Shown here: positions 1 to 9,456 of the stretch, one piece after another
Layout of the letters: every line of letters starts with the position of its first letter
Numbering within the stretch: position 1 is the stretch's first letter
NCBI GenBank assembly: GCA_963823215.1
Contig: CAWGKT010000017.1
Coordinates: forward strand, 1 to 64,000
Source: CAIWHR01 sp963823215
GTDB taxonomy: Bacteria > Pseudomonadota > Gammaproteobacteria > Burkholderiales > Casimicrobiaceae
Reading direction: 5' to 3'
DNA length: 64,000 nt
The notes under the pieces: generated by a model
Seen by the model: only the letters and a program-made list of their open reading frames with translations
Databases searched by the model: none
What the model was told of the DNA's origin: nothing
Program-made: the position numbers and the translations under genes

Positions 1-39
1 GCACGGCCAGGTCTATTCTCCTCGACTGACACATCGGAC

Positions 40-1581
40 TTAGCGCCTGCGCGTGAAGAGCGCCCTGACGTGTGACAGCGGCACGGCAAGCCACCTCGCA
101 GAGTCTGCCGATACCGAGCGACGCGCCGCTCTTCGGCGAGCGCCGCCTCCGAGGGCGAGCGCCGCTTCCGAGCGTGCGAGCTCGGCGCCGCGCGTGGCGA
201 GGAGGGCGTCCCGATCGCCGATCAGCGTGCTCCAGACGGTCCATCTCGCGATGGGCCTCTTCGAGTCGATCGGCGAGCGCCGCCTCCGAGCGTTCGCGCG
301 TGGCGAGAGCAGGGGGGCGTCCCGCTCGCCGATCAGCGCGTTCCGCTTGCCGATCAGCGCGTCGCGCTCGCCGATCAGCGTGTTCCGATAGTCTATGGCT
401 CGTTGCGCTTCCTCGAGTCGATCCACAAACACATCGGCCAGCCGCGCGAGTGCCCTGAATGCGGCCGCGCCGGCCCAGTCGCCGGTCCAGCGCAGCGTCA
501 GGCGCACGCGATCGACCGTCATGCCAACGTCAACTGGCAACCGCGGCTCGACCCACGCGTCGGGTCGAACCAGTGCATACGTGTCGCCCTCGAGCGGAAT
601 GGTATCGAAACCGACATCGAGAGTCGCGCCGTGTGCGCCGCGACGCCAGACCTCCCGCTCGCCGGCGAACAGCGTGAATTCGTCGATGGCGATGACGCCG
701 ACGCGATCGGAAAGGAAGATTCGCAGCACGGCTTCACCGGGCGGGAAGCGCCATTCGAGCGTGGCTGCATCGCCGTTGGCGGGAATGAAATCGACGCACT
801 GAGAGTCGAGCGTTCAGCGCTTCGCGTGTCGCCCCATAGGTCAGCCGCACCGGCACGCGCTCGGCAACGTCGCGCGCCGGCGGCATCGGAATCGTATCCA
901 TCTCGCCCGGTGTCGCGCGCACGAGCCACTGATACGCGTAATGCCGGGTTCCGGCGCCGAGCGCTCCGCGCAGCGCCGGGGCAAGCGCTTCGACGCGCGT
1001 GCGGAATTCGGTCGCGTAGGGCGTCAGCTCGGTCGCGTCCCAGTCGAGGATCCGGAAGCCGGCGTCGCGCAGCAGCGCAGCCGACCGAACGCCATGTATA
1101 CAGGCGCACATGCGTTCGGATCGAGCAGGCCTTCGCCGCCGTATTCGAAACGATCGTCGAACAGACCCGCGATGATCGCCGCATGCGCGACGTTGGGCAC
1201 CGACAGCAGGAGCTCGCCACCGGGGGCGAGCAGCGGGCGCAGCCGCGCGAGCAGCCGAGCGCCGTCGCGCAGATGCTCGAGCACGTCTGCGCAGACGATG
1301 AATTCGTAGCGCGGCGCATCAGTGCCGCCGGCAAGCGCCGCCTCCCATCCGTCGGCGTCGAGATCCGCGACGACGACGCGCCGCGCGAACGGTTCCGCGG
1401 CGCGGCCGGCCTCCGGATCGATGTCGATCACGTCGACGGTTGCGCCCTGCTGCTTCAGCCATTCGGTGAAATACCCGGCGGCGGCCCCAAGCTCGAGCAC
1501 GTTCGCTCCGGGTCGGATCCAGCGCGAAAGCCGCGCCAGCGAATCGCCGCTCGCGGGATCGAACGTGCGCCGGTAGATCAC
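40..1581 (-). CDS. SAM-dependent methyltransferase with C-terminal coiled coil (frameshifted)
   Basis: The N-terminal part reads as a class I SAM methyltransferase: a motif I VLELGAAAGYF near residue 30, an acidic VDVIDIDPE, and CADVLEHL followed by LLAPGGELLLSVPN. The C-terminal half is not a recognised domain. It ends in a heptad-like segment with repeated LIGERDA units, which suggests a coiled coil. The GTG start at 1581 overlaps the acyltransferase stop by 4 bp (GTGA). The product is spread over three reading frames, with shifts near 1090 and 800. One or two further compensating shifts are likely inside the repeat region 100-310. It closes the minus-strand polysaccharide block and probably modifies the glycan or a sugar intermediate. 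The substrate cannot be told. The family call is secure, but the exact C-terminus is not. Confidence 0.7.
212..385 (-). repeat. 21-bp direct repeats encoding LIGERDA heptads
   Basis: Three adjacent 21-bp units lie at 323-343, 344-364 and 365-385, differing at a few positions. A fourth copy lies at 212-232, in the same reading frame. Each encodes the heptad LIG(E/K/D)R(D/N)A on the minus strand. This fits an expanding coiled coil at the end of the methyltransferase gene. Copy number may be unreliable, because indels are frequent here. Confidence 0.7.
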
Positions 1582-2453
1582 AGCAACGCCTGCGCTTCGA
1601 CGTCCGACGCGGTGAAGTCCGGCAGGAAATGCCAGACGTGCCAAGCCCCAGGCGCCGGCGTCGATGCGCGCACCAAACCTCGACGCGATGTCGTTCGACG
1701 TCGGCAACCGCGACGCGCTTCGCGAAGCACGTGCCGGCGCCCGTCGACCTCGCAATGCGAGGTGAGAAGCAGCACGTCCGCGCCAGCCGCACGCGCGGCG
1801 TCGACCAGTCCCGACGGCCAGGACACCGCCGCGCCGAAGAGCATCCCGTTGGGTGCCGACGGCGTGCCGGTGGGCACGTCGATCAGGCCATAGACCGAAC
1901 CGCGCCGCGACAGCGTGGCGGCGATTTCGCCCCTTGCGCCGCCGGTGTAGATCGCCGGCACGCCGGCGAGCTGCTCGACCACGCGCATCCGCAGCCGCGC
2001 ATAGAGGTATCGCAGGCGACTCTCGAATGCCGAGGCGTCGAAGCGTACCGACAGAAAGCGCGCGGGCGTGCCGCACGCGCGAAGCCACCGCAGCAACCAG
2101 AGGCCTTGGCCGAAGTGCATTCCGATCACCATCAGCGGTGGCTCGCCTGGACGCGGCGGCGCGTCGAGGCGCGAGAGCAGGAAGCGCTCGCTCCGCGTGA
2201 GCGCCCAGAAGAGATCGGCGTGGTCGATCAACTGCGTGAAGCGGAACTCGGTTAGCCAGCGTGAGGCGTCTCCGCGCGGGCGGGCGGCACGGTAATGCGC
2301 GAGTCCGGCGCGGGCGCGCTCGTCGTAGAGCGGCAGCTTCGCGGCGCACCAGCGGGCGAGCGCGATGCCTGCGCGATAGGGAAGCAGCGCGACGGCGAGC
2401 GGCAGCAGCCAGAACTCCCACAGGCAAACGAGCTCGTGCGTGAGTCGGACCAT
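1578..2453 (-). CDS. LpxL/HtrB-like lysophospholipid acyltransferase family protein (frameshift near the 3' end)
   Basis: A hydrophobic N-terminal segment (LPLAVALLPYRAGIALARW) is followed by features of the lipid A acyltransferase family. The sequence MVIGMHFGQGLWLL takes the place of the usual H(X4)D/E region, and VYGLIDVPTG and FGAAVSWPSGL resemble the later family motifs. Length is about 291 aa, close to the family norm of 290-310. The catalytic acidic residue after the His is not obvious, so activity on lipid A is uncertain. Around 1640-1740 another frame gives a plausible segment, so one or two indels are suspected. The last residues run to the TGA at 1578, which overlaps the methyltransferase start. 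It sits directly after the ABC exporter ATPase gene, which suggests acylation of a glycan or glycolipid made by this block. Confidence 0.6.
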   Translation of the reverse strand: MVRLTHELVCLWEFWLLPLAVALLPYRAGIALARWCAAKLPLYDERARAGLAHYRAARPRGDASRWLTEFRFTQLIDHADLFWALTRSERFLLSRLDAPPRPGEPPLMVIGMHFGQGLWLLRWLRACGTPARFLSVRFDASAFESRLRYLYARLRMRVVEQLAGVPAIYTGGARGEIAATLSRRGSVYGLIDVPTGTPSAPNGMLFGAAVSWPSGLVDAARAAGADVLLLTSHCEVDGRRHVLREARRGCRRRTTSRRGLVRASTPAPGAWHVWHFLPDFTASDVEAQALL

Positions 2454-2461
2454 GGAGAGGG

Positions 2462-3754
2462 TCAGCGCTCGCGGGTCGCGTCGTGCGCGCCGGAGTCGCG
2501 CCGGCGGCCGGCCATGCGTGCGGCAGCCGTACGTAGCCCAGCTCGCGCGTCGTTCCGGCGATTACGAACGGAATTTCGTGCGTGTCGAAGAGCCGCAGCC
2601 CTTCGGGATCCATCGCGTGCGCGCGAAGTCGGTAGTGCCCGGGAAGAAGCGTGAGGTCCGCGAAGCGCACCGAAAACGCGTAGCGCGACGGACCGATGCG
2701 CACCGGCGCCGCCCCGTCGATCTCGCTCGTCGTCCCGTATACCGGCGTACCGTCGGCGCGCACGACACCGACCGCGAGCACCGGTTCGCGATCATCAGGC
2801 GAGCGGACCTCGGCGTCGAGGCGAAAGCCGCGTGCCGGATCGATCTCGTCGCCTCCGCCTTCGATGGTGAGCGAGAGCTTGGTGACCACGTACGCGCTCG
2901 CCGGCGGCGGCGCCTTCGCTACGTTCGGCGGCCGCTGCAGCGCGCGCCTCGTGCCACGCCAGATACTCGCGCGCGACGTGATCGGCATCACCGTAGAGTC
3001 GCGGGCGCCCATGTTCGAGCCACAGCGCGTGCCGGCAGAGCTTCTGCACGTGGTACATGCTGTGCGACACGAAGAGCAGCGTCCCGCCGCCGGCGAGATA
3101 GCTCTCCATCCACGCGATGCACTTCTTCTGGAACGACTCGTCGCCGACCGCGAGCACTTCGTCGGTGATGAGGATGTCAGGCGTGAGCGTGGTCGCGACG
3201 GCGAATCCGAGCCGCACGACCATGCCCGACGAATAGTGCTTGATCGGCTCGCGGATGTGCTCGCCCAGGTCGGCGAACGCGATGATCTCCGCGCGCCGAT
3301 CGGCGATCTGCGCCGGCGTGAGGCCCAGCAGCGCGGCGGCGAGATCGATGTTGGCGAGCCCGGTGTAGTCCGGATGAAAGCCCGAGCCCAGTTCGAGCAG
3401 CGCGCCGACGCGGCCATTGACGACGACGCTGCCGCGCGTCGGCTTGATCACCGACGCGATGACCTTGAGCAGCGTCGACTTGCCGGCGCCGTTTTCGCCG
3501 ATGATTCCGAGCGACTGCCCGCGCTCGAGGCGGAACGACACACCATCGAACGCGGTGAACACGCTCGCCGCGCCGCGCCCGCGCAGCAGGTCCCAGACCA
3601 GGCGAACGCGGCCGCCGCGCGCATCGACGCGCGCGTAGTCCTTGCCGACGTTGTCGAGCGCAGAGCAGCGGCCTTGTATGAGCCCCCTGAGCGGCGCTGG
3701 CGCGCCGTTCCCTTCAAGGAGGCGAGCGCCTTGGGACGGCCCCGCGGCGCTCAT
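2462..3754 (-). CDS. wzt: Polysaccharide ABC exporter ATP-binding protein with Wzt-type C-terminal domain (frameshifted)
   Basis: This is an ATPase of the Wzt/TagH type that drives export of a finished polysaccharide with the permease encoded just upstream. Visible motifs are Walker A GENGAGKST (residues 86-94), ABC signature YSSGMVVRL (about 174), Walker B DILITDEVLAVGD and the H-loop LLFVSHS. After a frameshift near 2925 a C-terminal beta-rich domain of about 150 aa follows (VYGTTSEIDG to LFDTHEIPFVI). In Wzt proteins this domain recognises the glycan. A further shift near 2500 is needed to reach the TGA at 2462. The only in-frame start, ATG 3754, lies inside a repeated intergenic element. 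It adds about 30 residues before the normal beginning (ALDNVGKDY), so the natural N-terminus is uncertain. Confidence 0.8.
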
Positions 3755-3832
3755 TTGAGCACCCTTGGCGCTGCGCGCCTTCCCTCCGAGAGGGAGGAGT
3801 GAGCGCCTTGGGACGGCCCTGCGGCGCTCACA
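3670..3832. repeat. Two tandem copies of a 77-bp palindromic intergenic repeat
   Basis: The core GAGCGCC, a 15-bp loop and GGCGCTC occurs at 3724-3752 and again at 3801-3829, exactly 77 bp apart. The loops differ by one base. Each core is preceded by a smaller hairpin (CCCTTCAAGGAG region in one copy, CCCTCCGAGAGGGAGG in the other). The element separates the permease and ATPase genes of the first exporter. It contains the permease stop codon and the annotated ATPase start. Its structure resembles dispersed intergenic repeats of Burkholderiales, which is an inference from memory. Confidence 0.75.
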
Positions 3833-4698
3833 GGAAATCCTCGAAGGTCGGCGAGAGCCTCCGGAATACCCAACGCCCGCCGAAGAAGAGCGCCCCGGCG
3901 ACGAGCACCGCCGCCAGATCGCCGACCTCGAGCGCGAGTCGCCCGTCGAGGAGCCCGGCGCGCAACCGTTCGACGAGATACCCGAACGGATTCGCCGCGA
4001 CGTACGGTCGCACCGCCTCCGGCACCGCGGTCAGCGGATAGAGGATCGGCGTCAGATACATGAGGATCATCAGCAACGGCATCAGCACGTGCTCGACGTC
4101 GCGGATGAACACCTGCAGCGCGGCGAGGAACAGCGCCAGGCCGGTCGACGGCGATCGCAAGCAGCATCCACATCGGCAGCGCCACGAGCAGCCCTTCGAA
4201 ATGCACCGGCTGCCCGAAGAGCGCGAGCACGACGAGAACCGCGAGATAGCCGGCGAAGTGCAGCGCGAGGGTAGCCGCGACGGACGCATACACGACGAGC
4301 TCGTGCGGAAACGCGACCTTCCGGATGAGCCCCGCGTACGAGGCAAGGCTCACCGTGCCGCGCTGTATCGCCTCCTGTGCGGCGAGCCACGGCCACAGCG
4401 CCACCGCGACGAACGCCAGGAAGCTCTGTCCGCCGAAGCCGCCAGCGCGAAACACCATCGTGAACACGAACCAGTAGACGCCGAGAAGGGCAAGCGGATG
4501 CAACAACGCCCACGCCAGGCCGGTGACGCTGCCGAGATAGCGCGTGGTGAGCTCGCGCTGAAAAAAGTTGCGGAAGAGCGCGCGATTGCGTACGCGCGCC
4601 ACCTCCGCCGGCGGTTGCGCGGGCGGGAAGGTCGCGGCCGGCGGAACGGAGGGTGGCACGGGCGCCGTGGGCGCGGGAGCGGCCATGGGCGGGAGCAT
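3828..4698 (-). CDS. wzm: ABC-2 type polysaccharide export permease (frameshifted)
   Basis: This is an integral membrane partner of the adjacent Wzt-like ATPase. A proline- and alanine-rich cytoplasmic leader (about residues 1-35) is followed by RNRALFRNFFQRELTTRYLGSVTG, written here as the start of the ABC-2 domain, and then about six hydrophobic segments. The family feature YLTPILYPLTAVPE and the ending NPFGYLVERLRAGLL are present. A frameshift near 4140, between LLAIAVDR and LALFLAALQVF, must be repaired. The repaired length, about 289 aa, is usual for Wzm/KpsM-like permeases. The stop lies in the 77-bp repeat element. The start is ATG 4698. Confidence 0.8.
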
Positions 4699-4740
4699 AC
4701 CTCAGGTGCCCGGGGCAGCGAGCTGCGCCGCCACCTGCCC

Positions 4741-5602
4741 CTACTCGAGCGTCAGGATGACCGGCTGATGGTCGGACGCCTGCGTCGCGCGATCGACGCG
4801 CACGGCGGCGACCCGCGGCTTCAAAGTGCTCGCTCACGAAAATGAAGTCGCAGTGCAGCTCGGGCTCGCCGGGGACCTCCTTTTCGTAGACCTTGAATGT
4901 GCTCGGGGTGGGGGACGCCCGGATTCGCAACCTCCCATGCGTCGGAGAGCGGCGGTGTACCGTCCGCGAAGGCGTCGCTCATTCGCGCGTGCAGCAGGTC
5001 GTCGGGCTCGAGGTTGAAGTCGCCGGTGATGATCGTCGCCGCGGACGCAGATGCGTATGGAACGGTCCCCCCGTCGCATCGACGATCGTTCCCGACTTCG
5101 CGTGCCCGTGTCCCTCGGCGTAGATCGCGCGCAGCGCCTCGATCTGCGCGCTGCGCTGCTTCTGCGAGTAGTACTCGAGGTGCGTCGTGATGACGCGGAC
5201 TTCGCCGAATGCCGCCGCGACGACCGCCTCGACCGCGACTCGCGGCATCCCGTTCACGCCAGGATCGACCGGCGACGGAAGCAGATGCCGATAGACCTGT
5301 CGCATCGGCAGCCGCGACAGGATCATGTTGCCGAACCGCCGGCGCCGGGCGCCCCGCGCGGGATGATCGACGGCGATCCCCGGCGCCGCCGTGTAGCCGG
5401 GGAGCAGCGCGGCGAGCGCGGCGAACTGGTCCTCGTCGGTGTTGCCCGCGAGCCGCGGATCGGGAAAGTTGTCGGCGATCTCCTGCACGCACAGCACGTC
5501 GAAGTCGGCGAGCGCGCGCGCTTCCGCGATGATCCGCTTCGGATCGACACGGCCGTCGACACCGCGGCACCATTGGACGTTCCAGGTGATCAGCTTCAAC
5601 AT
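4741..5602 (-). CDS. Endonuclease/exonuclease/phosphatase (EEP) family hydrolase (three frameshifts)
   Basis: The fold signatures are in order: KLITWNVQW at the N-terminus, VLCVQEI (metal-binding Glu), VITTHLEYYS (catalytic His), IITGDFNLEP (GDFN motif), and a C-terminal SDHQPVIL reached after frame repair. These are the standard metal-dependent phosphoesterase motifs of the EEP superfamily. The reading frame changes near 5045, 4900 and 4825. The start ATG 5602 gives MLKLITWN directly, and the stop TAG is at 4741. The substrate could be a nucleic acid or a phospholipid/phosphosugar. Position in a polysaccharide block does not decide this. Confidence 0.75.
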
Positions 5603-5714
5603 GTCACCTATAGTCACCTTATTGTTCATAAACGTCATCGTTGCATCTCGCACAAGGCCGTTGGCGACCAGAAAAAGAAGAAAAGCAACGATCCGGCCCG
5701 GTCCCCATGAAGCG

Positions 5715-6131
5715 TCATCGGAACACCCAGAGCCGGTACGCGAGATAGTTGCCTACGGTGAGCAGCACCGTCGTGAGGACCTGCGCCGGCCACAGTGGCA
5801 GGCCCAACTCGATCAGGCCCGCCAGCAGCGCGCTGTTGGCGGCAAGCTGACATGCGATGACGATCACGAAGCGGCCGCTTGCAACCTTTACGCTGCGTGT
5901 CGGCAGGAACACTCTCCAGTATGACAGGGCAAATCGCGTCATCGCGCCGACCAGAAAGCCGCCGCCGCTTGCGGGCACCCCGGGCACGCCCGCCTTCAGG
6001 AGCCCGTACATCACCATGTAATGCGCAGCGACGGCGATGACGCCGGTGAGCACGTGCAGCGTGAAGCTGTGAATCCAGTGCAGGATTCCGCCGCCGGGCG
6101 CGGGGCGGCGAAGGAGCTTGCGCATGGGCAT
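5715..6131 (-). CDS. GtrA family membrane protein
   Basis: A small hydrophobic protein of about 138 aa with four predicted membrane segments: FTLHVLTGVIAVAAHYMVMYGLL, the region GGGFLVGAMTRFALSYWRVF, a central IVIACQLAANSALLAGLIEL and a terminal VLTTVLLTVGNYLAYRLWVF. This matches the GtrA-like family (PF04138). Its members are thought to flip undecaprenyl-phosphate-linked sugars or to help the partner glycosyltransferases. It follows the DPM-like GT2 gene by about 40 bp, and that gene overlaps the GT-C gene, so the three look co-transcribed. Start chosen at ATG 6131 (MPMRKLL); ATG 6125 is also possible. Confidence 0.8.
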   Translation of the reverse strand: MPMRKLLRRPAPGGGILHWIHSFTLHVLTGVIAVAAHYMVMYGLLKAGVPGVPASGGGFLVGAMTRFALSYWRVFLPTRSVKVASGRFVIVIACQLAANSALLAGLIELGLPLWPAQVLTTVLLTVGNYLAYRLWVFR

Positions 6132-6172
6132 CGCGGGAGAGCTGCGAGTCAAGGAAACCGCAGGCGCAGGCG

Positions 6173-6919
6173 TCAGGGCCGCGCGCCGAACATCCGATGC
6201 CGATAGAGCCCCAACCGCGCGAGCCAGGCGAGGATCGCCGTGCCGACGACGCCGAAACCATAGCGCACCGAGCGCGGGAAGTTGATCGAGCTCGCCTGCG
6301 CGAAGTACCGTGTGGGCACGGAGATCTCGCCAATCCGAAAGCCGCCGACTATCGCCTGCGCGAGGATTTCGTTGTCAAAAACGAAATCGTCCGAGTTGCG
6401 CTGCCAGGGCACTGCATCGAGGAGCCCGCGTGAATAGGCCCGGTAGCCCGAGTGGTACTCGGATAGCTTGGCGCCGAGGAGGAGGTTCTCGAACAGCGTC
6501 AGCAGCCGGTTGGCGACGTACCTCCACACCGGCATGCCGCCGCGCAACGCGCCGCCACCCAGGATGCGTGAGCCGAGCACGGTGTCGTAGACGCCCGAGG
6601 CGATCATTCCGGCCATCGCGGTCACGAGCCGCGGGTCGTACTGGTAATCCGGATGGACCATGACGACGATGTCCGCGCCGCGCTCGAGCGCTTCCGTGTA
6701 GCACGTCTTCTGGTTGGCGCCATAGCCCAGGTTCTGCGGATGGAGAATCACGTCGAGGCCCAGCGCCCGCGCTACGGAGACCGTGTCGTCGTCGCTCGCG
6801 TCGTCGACGACAATGACTTCATCGACGATGTCGTGCGGCAGATCCCGCCAGGTCGCTTCCAAGGTTCGGCCCGCATGATAGGCGGGCATGACCACGACGA
6901 TGCGCTTACCGCTGAGCAC
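6173..6919 (-). CDS. GT2 family glycosyltransferase, dolichyl/undecaprenyl-phosphate sugar synthase-like
   Basis: A GT-A fold transferase of 248 aa. The nucleotide-binding IVVVMPAYHAG starts at residue 7, VIVVDDASDDDT gives the first Asp pair, and VMVHPDYQYDP replaces the usual DXD region. The ending SVRYGFGVVGTAILAW is a single hydrophobic stretch that could touch the membrane. The GTG start at 6919 overlaps the end of the GT-C gene by 14 bp. With GtrA on one side and a GT39-like membrane enzyme on the other, the likely role is to load a sugar on undecaprenyl phosphate for periplasmic transfer. The sugar is unknown. Confidence 0.8.
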   Translation of the reverse strand: MLSGKRIVVVMPAYHAGRTLEATWRDLPHDIVDEVIVVDDASDDDTVSVARALGLDVILHPQNLGYGANQKTCYTEALERGADIVVMVHPDYQYDPRLVTAMAGMIASGVYDTVLGSRILGGGALRGGMPVWRYVANRLLTLFENLLLGAKLSEYHSGYRAYSRGLLDAVPWQRNSDDFVFDNEILAQAIVGGFRIGEISVPTRYFAQASSINFPRSVRYGFGVVGTAILAWLARLGLYRHRMFGARP

Positions 6920-8663
6920 TGGGCGCGGACGGGTCCGGGCGCGCTATACGGAACGCGATGATAGCCGAGTCCTCGAATGCGGGCGGCCCGAATTTCTCCC
7001 GCACCGCGGCTTCGCAATGGGCGGTATCCTCGCCGATCGCCACGCGCGCTCCCGCGATCAGTCTGCACGTAAGGCTTCTGCCAGACGACGTAGTCGACGC
7101 CTCGCTGCACGAGCGTCTTTTCATCGGCGAGGTGCACCGCATTGCGGAAACGGAACATCGGGCCCTGCGGCACTTCACCCCAGCGCCGCTCGACGCACAG
7201 GCCCGTGAGGTAGCCCGGGATCACGGTTTGCCTGCTAATGCGCTCCCAGCGCGGCGCGTCCCAATCGAAACTTTCGAAGTAGAACGGCGCGGCGGCGACG
7301 CGAATGCTACCCGCGGGCCGCGCCGCGAGGCTGGCCCAGAAAGGCGATAGCGGGATGTGGTCGAACCGCTTCAAATAGGGATTCCTCTCCGGGCGAAAAT
7401 CGAAGTGATACATGGCGTGCAGCGTTTGCGCATTCGGGTGGCGGAGCATTGGCGCGAGCGGGGACTGTGCCGCGAGCGCGACGAACGGCAACACCATGAT
7501 TCCCGCGGCCAGCCCGCGCCGGACCGCGCGTCGGCTGCGCGGCGACGCGGCGGGCGGCCCGCACGGTGCCGGCGGCCACGCCGAGCAGCAGCAGCGGAAG
7601 GAACGGGAGGAGATAACGCGCGAGCGTCAGGGCATTCTGACTGAACATCGGACGCGTCAGCATGACCGCGGCCAGCGTCAGAGCGACACCGAGCATCGCG
7701 GTGCGCGCTTCGGGCAATGCGCGCCAGACGTCGCGCGCGCCGTACGCCGCCAGCGCCAAGACACAAAATGACCACGGCCGTCGACGGCGTGCCGAGCCAG
7801 GCATACCAAACGCCCATGAGCGTGTCGACGCCGGGCATATCGGCGCCGCTCTTTGCGGCGAGTGAGCGTGGGTGTGCAAACAACGGCGGCAGGACCAACA
7901 CCGCGATCAAACCACAGGTCGGGATGGCGAGGCTTGCAAGGCGAGACAAGCGCGCGCGTCGCTCGGCCGGCGCTACGCGGCGCAATTCCGCGAGAGCCCA
8001 GAGCATCGGGGCGAGCACGAAGAGCGCGACGATGGGGTGCAGCCAGGTCGCCAGCGCCGTGGCGGCACCGTACGTGAGACCGGCGGGCGTCTGGCCGCGC
8101 GTCGATGCGTGGTAGCGTTGGAATGCGCCGTGGGCGATCCAGCCGAGCAGCAACGTGATCGCGTAGGGTCGAGCCATTCGACTGAATACGACGAGCAGCG
8201 GCGAGATCGCGACGAGCAGCGCGAACAACGCGGACGTGGCACCGCCGAGACGCGGCGCGACGTACAGCGGAAATACGACGAGCGTCGCGAGCCCGCACGC
8301 CACCATCGGCAAGCGTAGGGCAATCTCGGAAATTCCCCACCACTGGGCCTCGTACCAATCGAGAATGCCGAGCGGGATGCTGTAATCCGCGAATCCGAAA
8401 TCGAAAAACATCACCTGCGGCGTGCGGTTCTGCACCTGATGGATGGCATGCCACTCGTCGTCGATCAACACCTGCGAGAGGATCTGGTCGAGTCGCAGGT
8501 AGGTCCCGACGATGGCGGCGGCAGCGAGTACCCAAAGCCACCCCGGCGTCAGCAGGGACCTGGCGTGCGGCGTGGTCAAGGGCAATTGGAAGGACGACGA
8601 GGCAAAGCCGGGGCCGCGTGGGCCGGGATCATCGAATCCCCGCGCGCATGAAACTTTGGACAA
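6906..8663 (-). CDS. GT-C type membrane glycosyltransferase (GT39/ArnT-like, three frameshifts)
   Basis: The protein has an N-terminal membrane helix (LWVLAAAAIVGTYLRL). A periplasmic loop with DDEWHAIHQ follows, where an acidic pair after helix 1 is typical of lipid-linked-sugar transferases. Further helices include GLATLVVFPLYVAPRLGG and VLPPLFAHPRS. After frame changes near 7770 and 7530 it continues with LARYLLPFLPLLLLGVAAG and a soluble tail (MYHFDFRPERNPYLKRFDHI). A last change near 7065 leads to the end at 6906. The 5' end is unclear: TTG 8663 overlaps ugpE by 35 bp, while TTG 8585 or 8579 would avoid it. Context suggests it is the acceptor-specific transferase of a Gtr-like trio. Confidence 0.7.
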
Positions 8664-9456
8664 ATTGGCGTTGAAAGAGAAGGAACGCGATCAGCAGCGG
8701 CGCCGTCGTGATCAACGTGGCCGCGGTGATGACCGACCAGTCGATTCCCTGGTCACCCGACGAGAACACCTGCAGCCCGACGGTGAGCGGCCGCGATTCC
8801 GCGGAATTCGTGATGATGAGCGGCCAGAGGAAATTGTTCCAGTGGTAGCTGACGCTCACGAGCGCGTACGCAAGATAGACGGGCCGCGCGAGCGGCACGT
8901 AGACCTTCCACAGGAGCGCGAGCGGACCGCAGCCTTCGACACGCGCCGCCTCGTCGAGCTCCCGCGGCACCGTCTTGAACGTCTGCCGCAGCAGGAAGAT
9001 GCCGAACGCGCTCGCCATGTAGGGAAGCGCCATCGCGACGATCGTGTCCTTCAGGCCCAGCGCCGACATCGTCCGGTAGTTCTCGACGATCAACACGTCG
9101 GGCATCACCATGAGCTGGACCAGCACCAGCGCGAAGAGCAGGTTGCGGCCGGGAAAGGCGAAGCGCGCGAACGCGTAGGCGGCGAGCGTTACGAGGACGA
9201 GCTGCGCGGCGAGCACCAGCGTGACGAGCAGCACGGTGTTGACGTAATAGCGCGCGAACGGAGCGGCCTCCCACGCTCTTGCGAAATTGTCGAGCGTAAG
9301 CGGCGCGGCGAGGACGAAGCGCGTCGCGAACTCGGAGGGGTGGAACGCGGTCCACGCGGCGTAGGCGAGCGGAAGTATCCACAGCAGGCCGAGGAGCCAG
9401 GCCCCTGCCGTCTCCAGCGCCCGCGGGATGCCGCGCGTCGCGTAGACGAGGCTCAT
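8629..9456 (-). CDS. ugpE: sn-glycerol-3-phosphate-type ABC transporter permease UgpE
   Basis: An inner-membrane permease of the MalG/UgpE family, 275 aa with six predicted helices. The EAA-loop motif reads ELDEAARVEGCGPLALLWKVYVPLARP, written here as starting at ELDEAA near residue 173. The gene overlaps ugpA by 4 bp (ATGA), so the two permeases are translationally coupled. With ugpA, ugpB and ugpC it completes an importer for a phosphodiester or sugar-type solute. The ugp name follows closest family resemblance; the actual substrate is not shown by sequence. Confidence 0.85.
   Translation of the reverse strand: MSLVYATRGIPRALETAGAWLLGLLWILPLAYAAWTAFHPSEFATRFVLAAPLTLDNFARAWEAAPFARYYVNTVLLVTLVLAAQLVLVTLAAYAFARFAFPGRNLLFALVLVQLMVMPDVLIVENYRTMSALGLKDTIVAMALPYMASAFGIFLLRQTFKTVPRELDEAARVEGCGPLALLWKVYVPLARPVYLAYALVSVSYHWNNFLWPLIITNSAESRPLTVGLQVFSSGDQGIDWSVITAATLITTAPLLIAFLLFQRQFVQSFMRAGIR

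Noticed and set aside
212..385. Short regular repeats as a possible CRISPR
   Set aside because: The units are directly adjacent without spacers and lie in frame in a coding region; they encode heptads.
1024..3417. 797-codon minus-strand open frame
   Set aside because: It joins out-of-frame ATPase sequence, the real Wzt C-terminal domain, out-of-frame acyltransferase and the real methyltransferase. It is a by-product of frame errors, not one gene.
3670..3832. 77-bp repeats as attC sites
   Set aside because: They lack the RYYYAAC/GTTRRRY boxes and do not alternate with cassettes.
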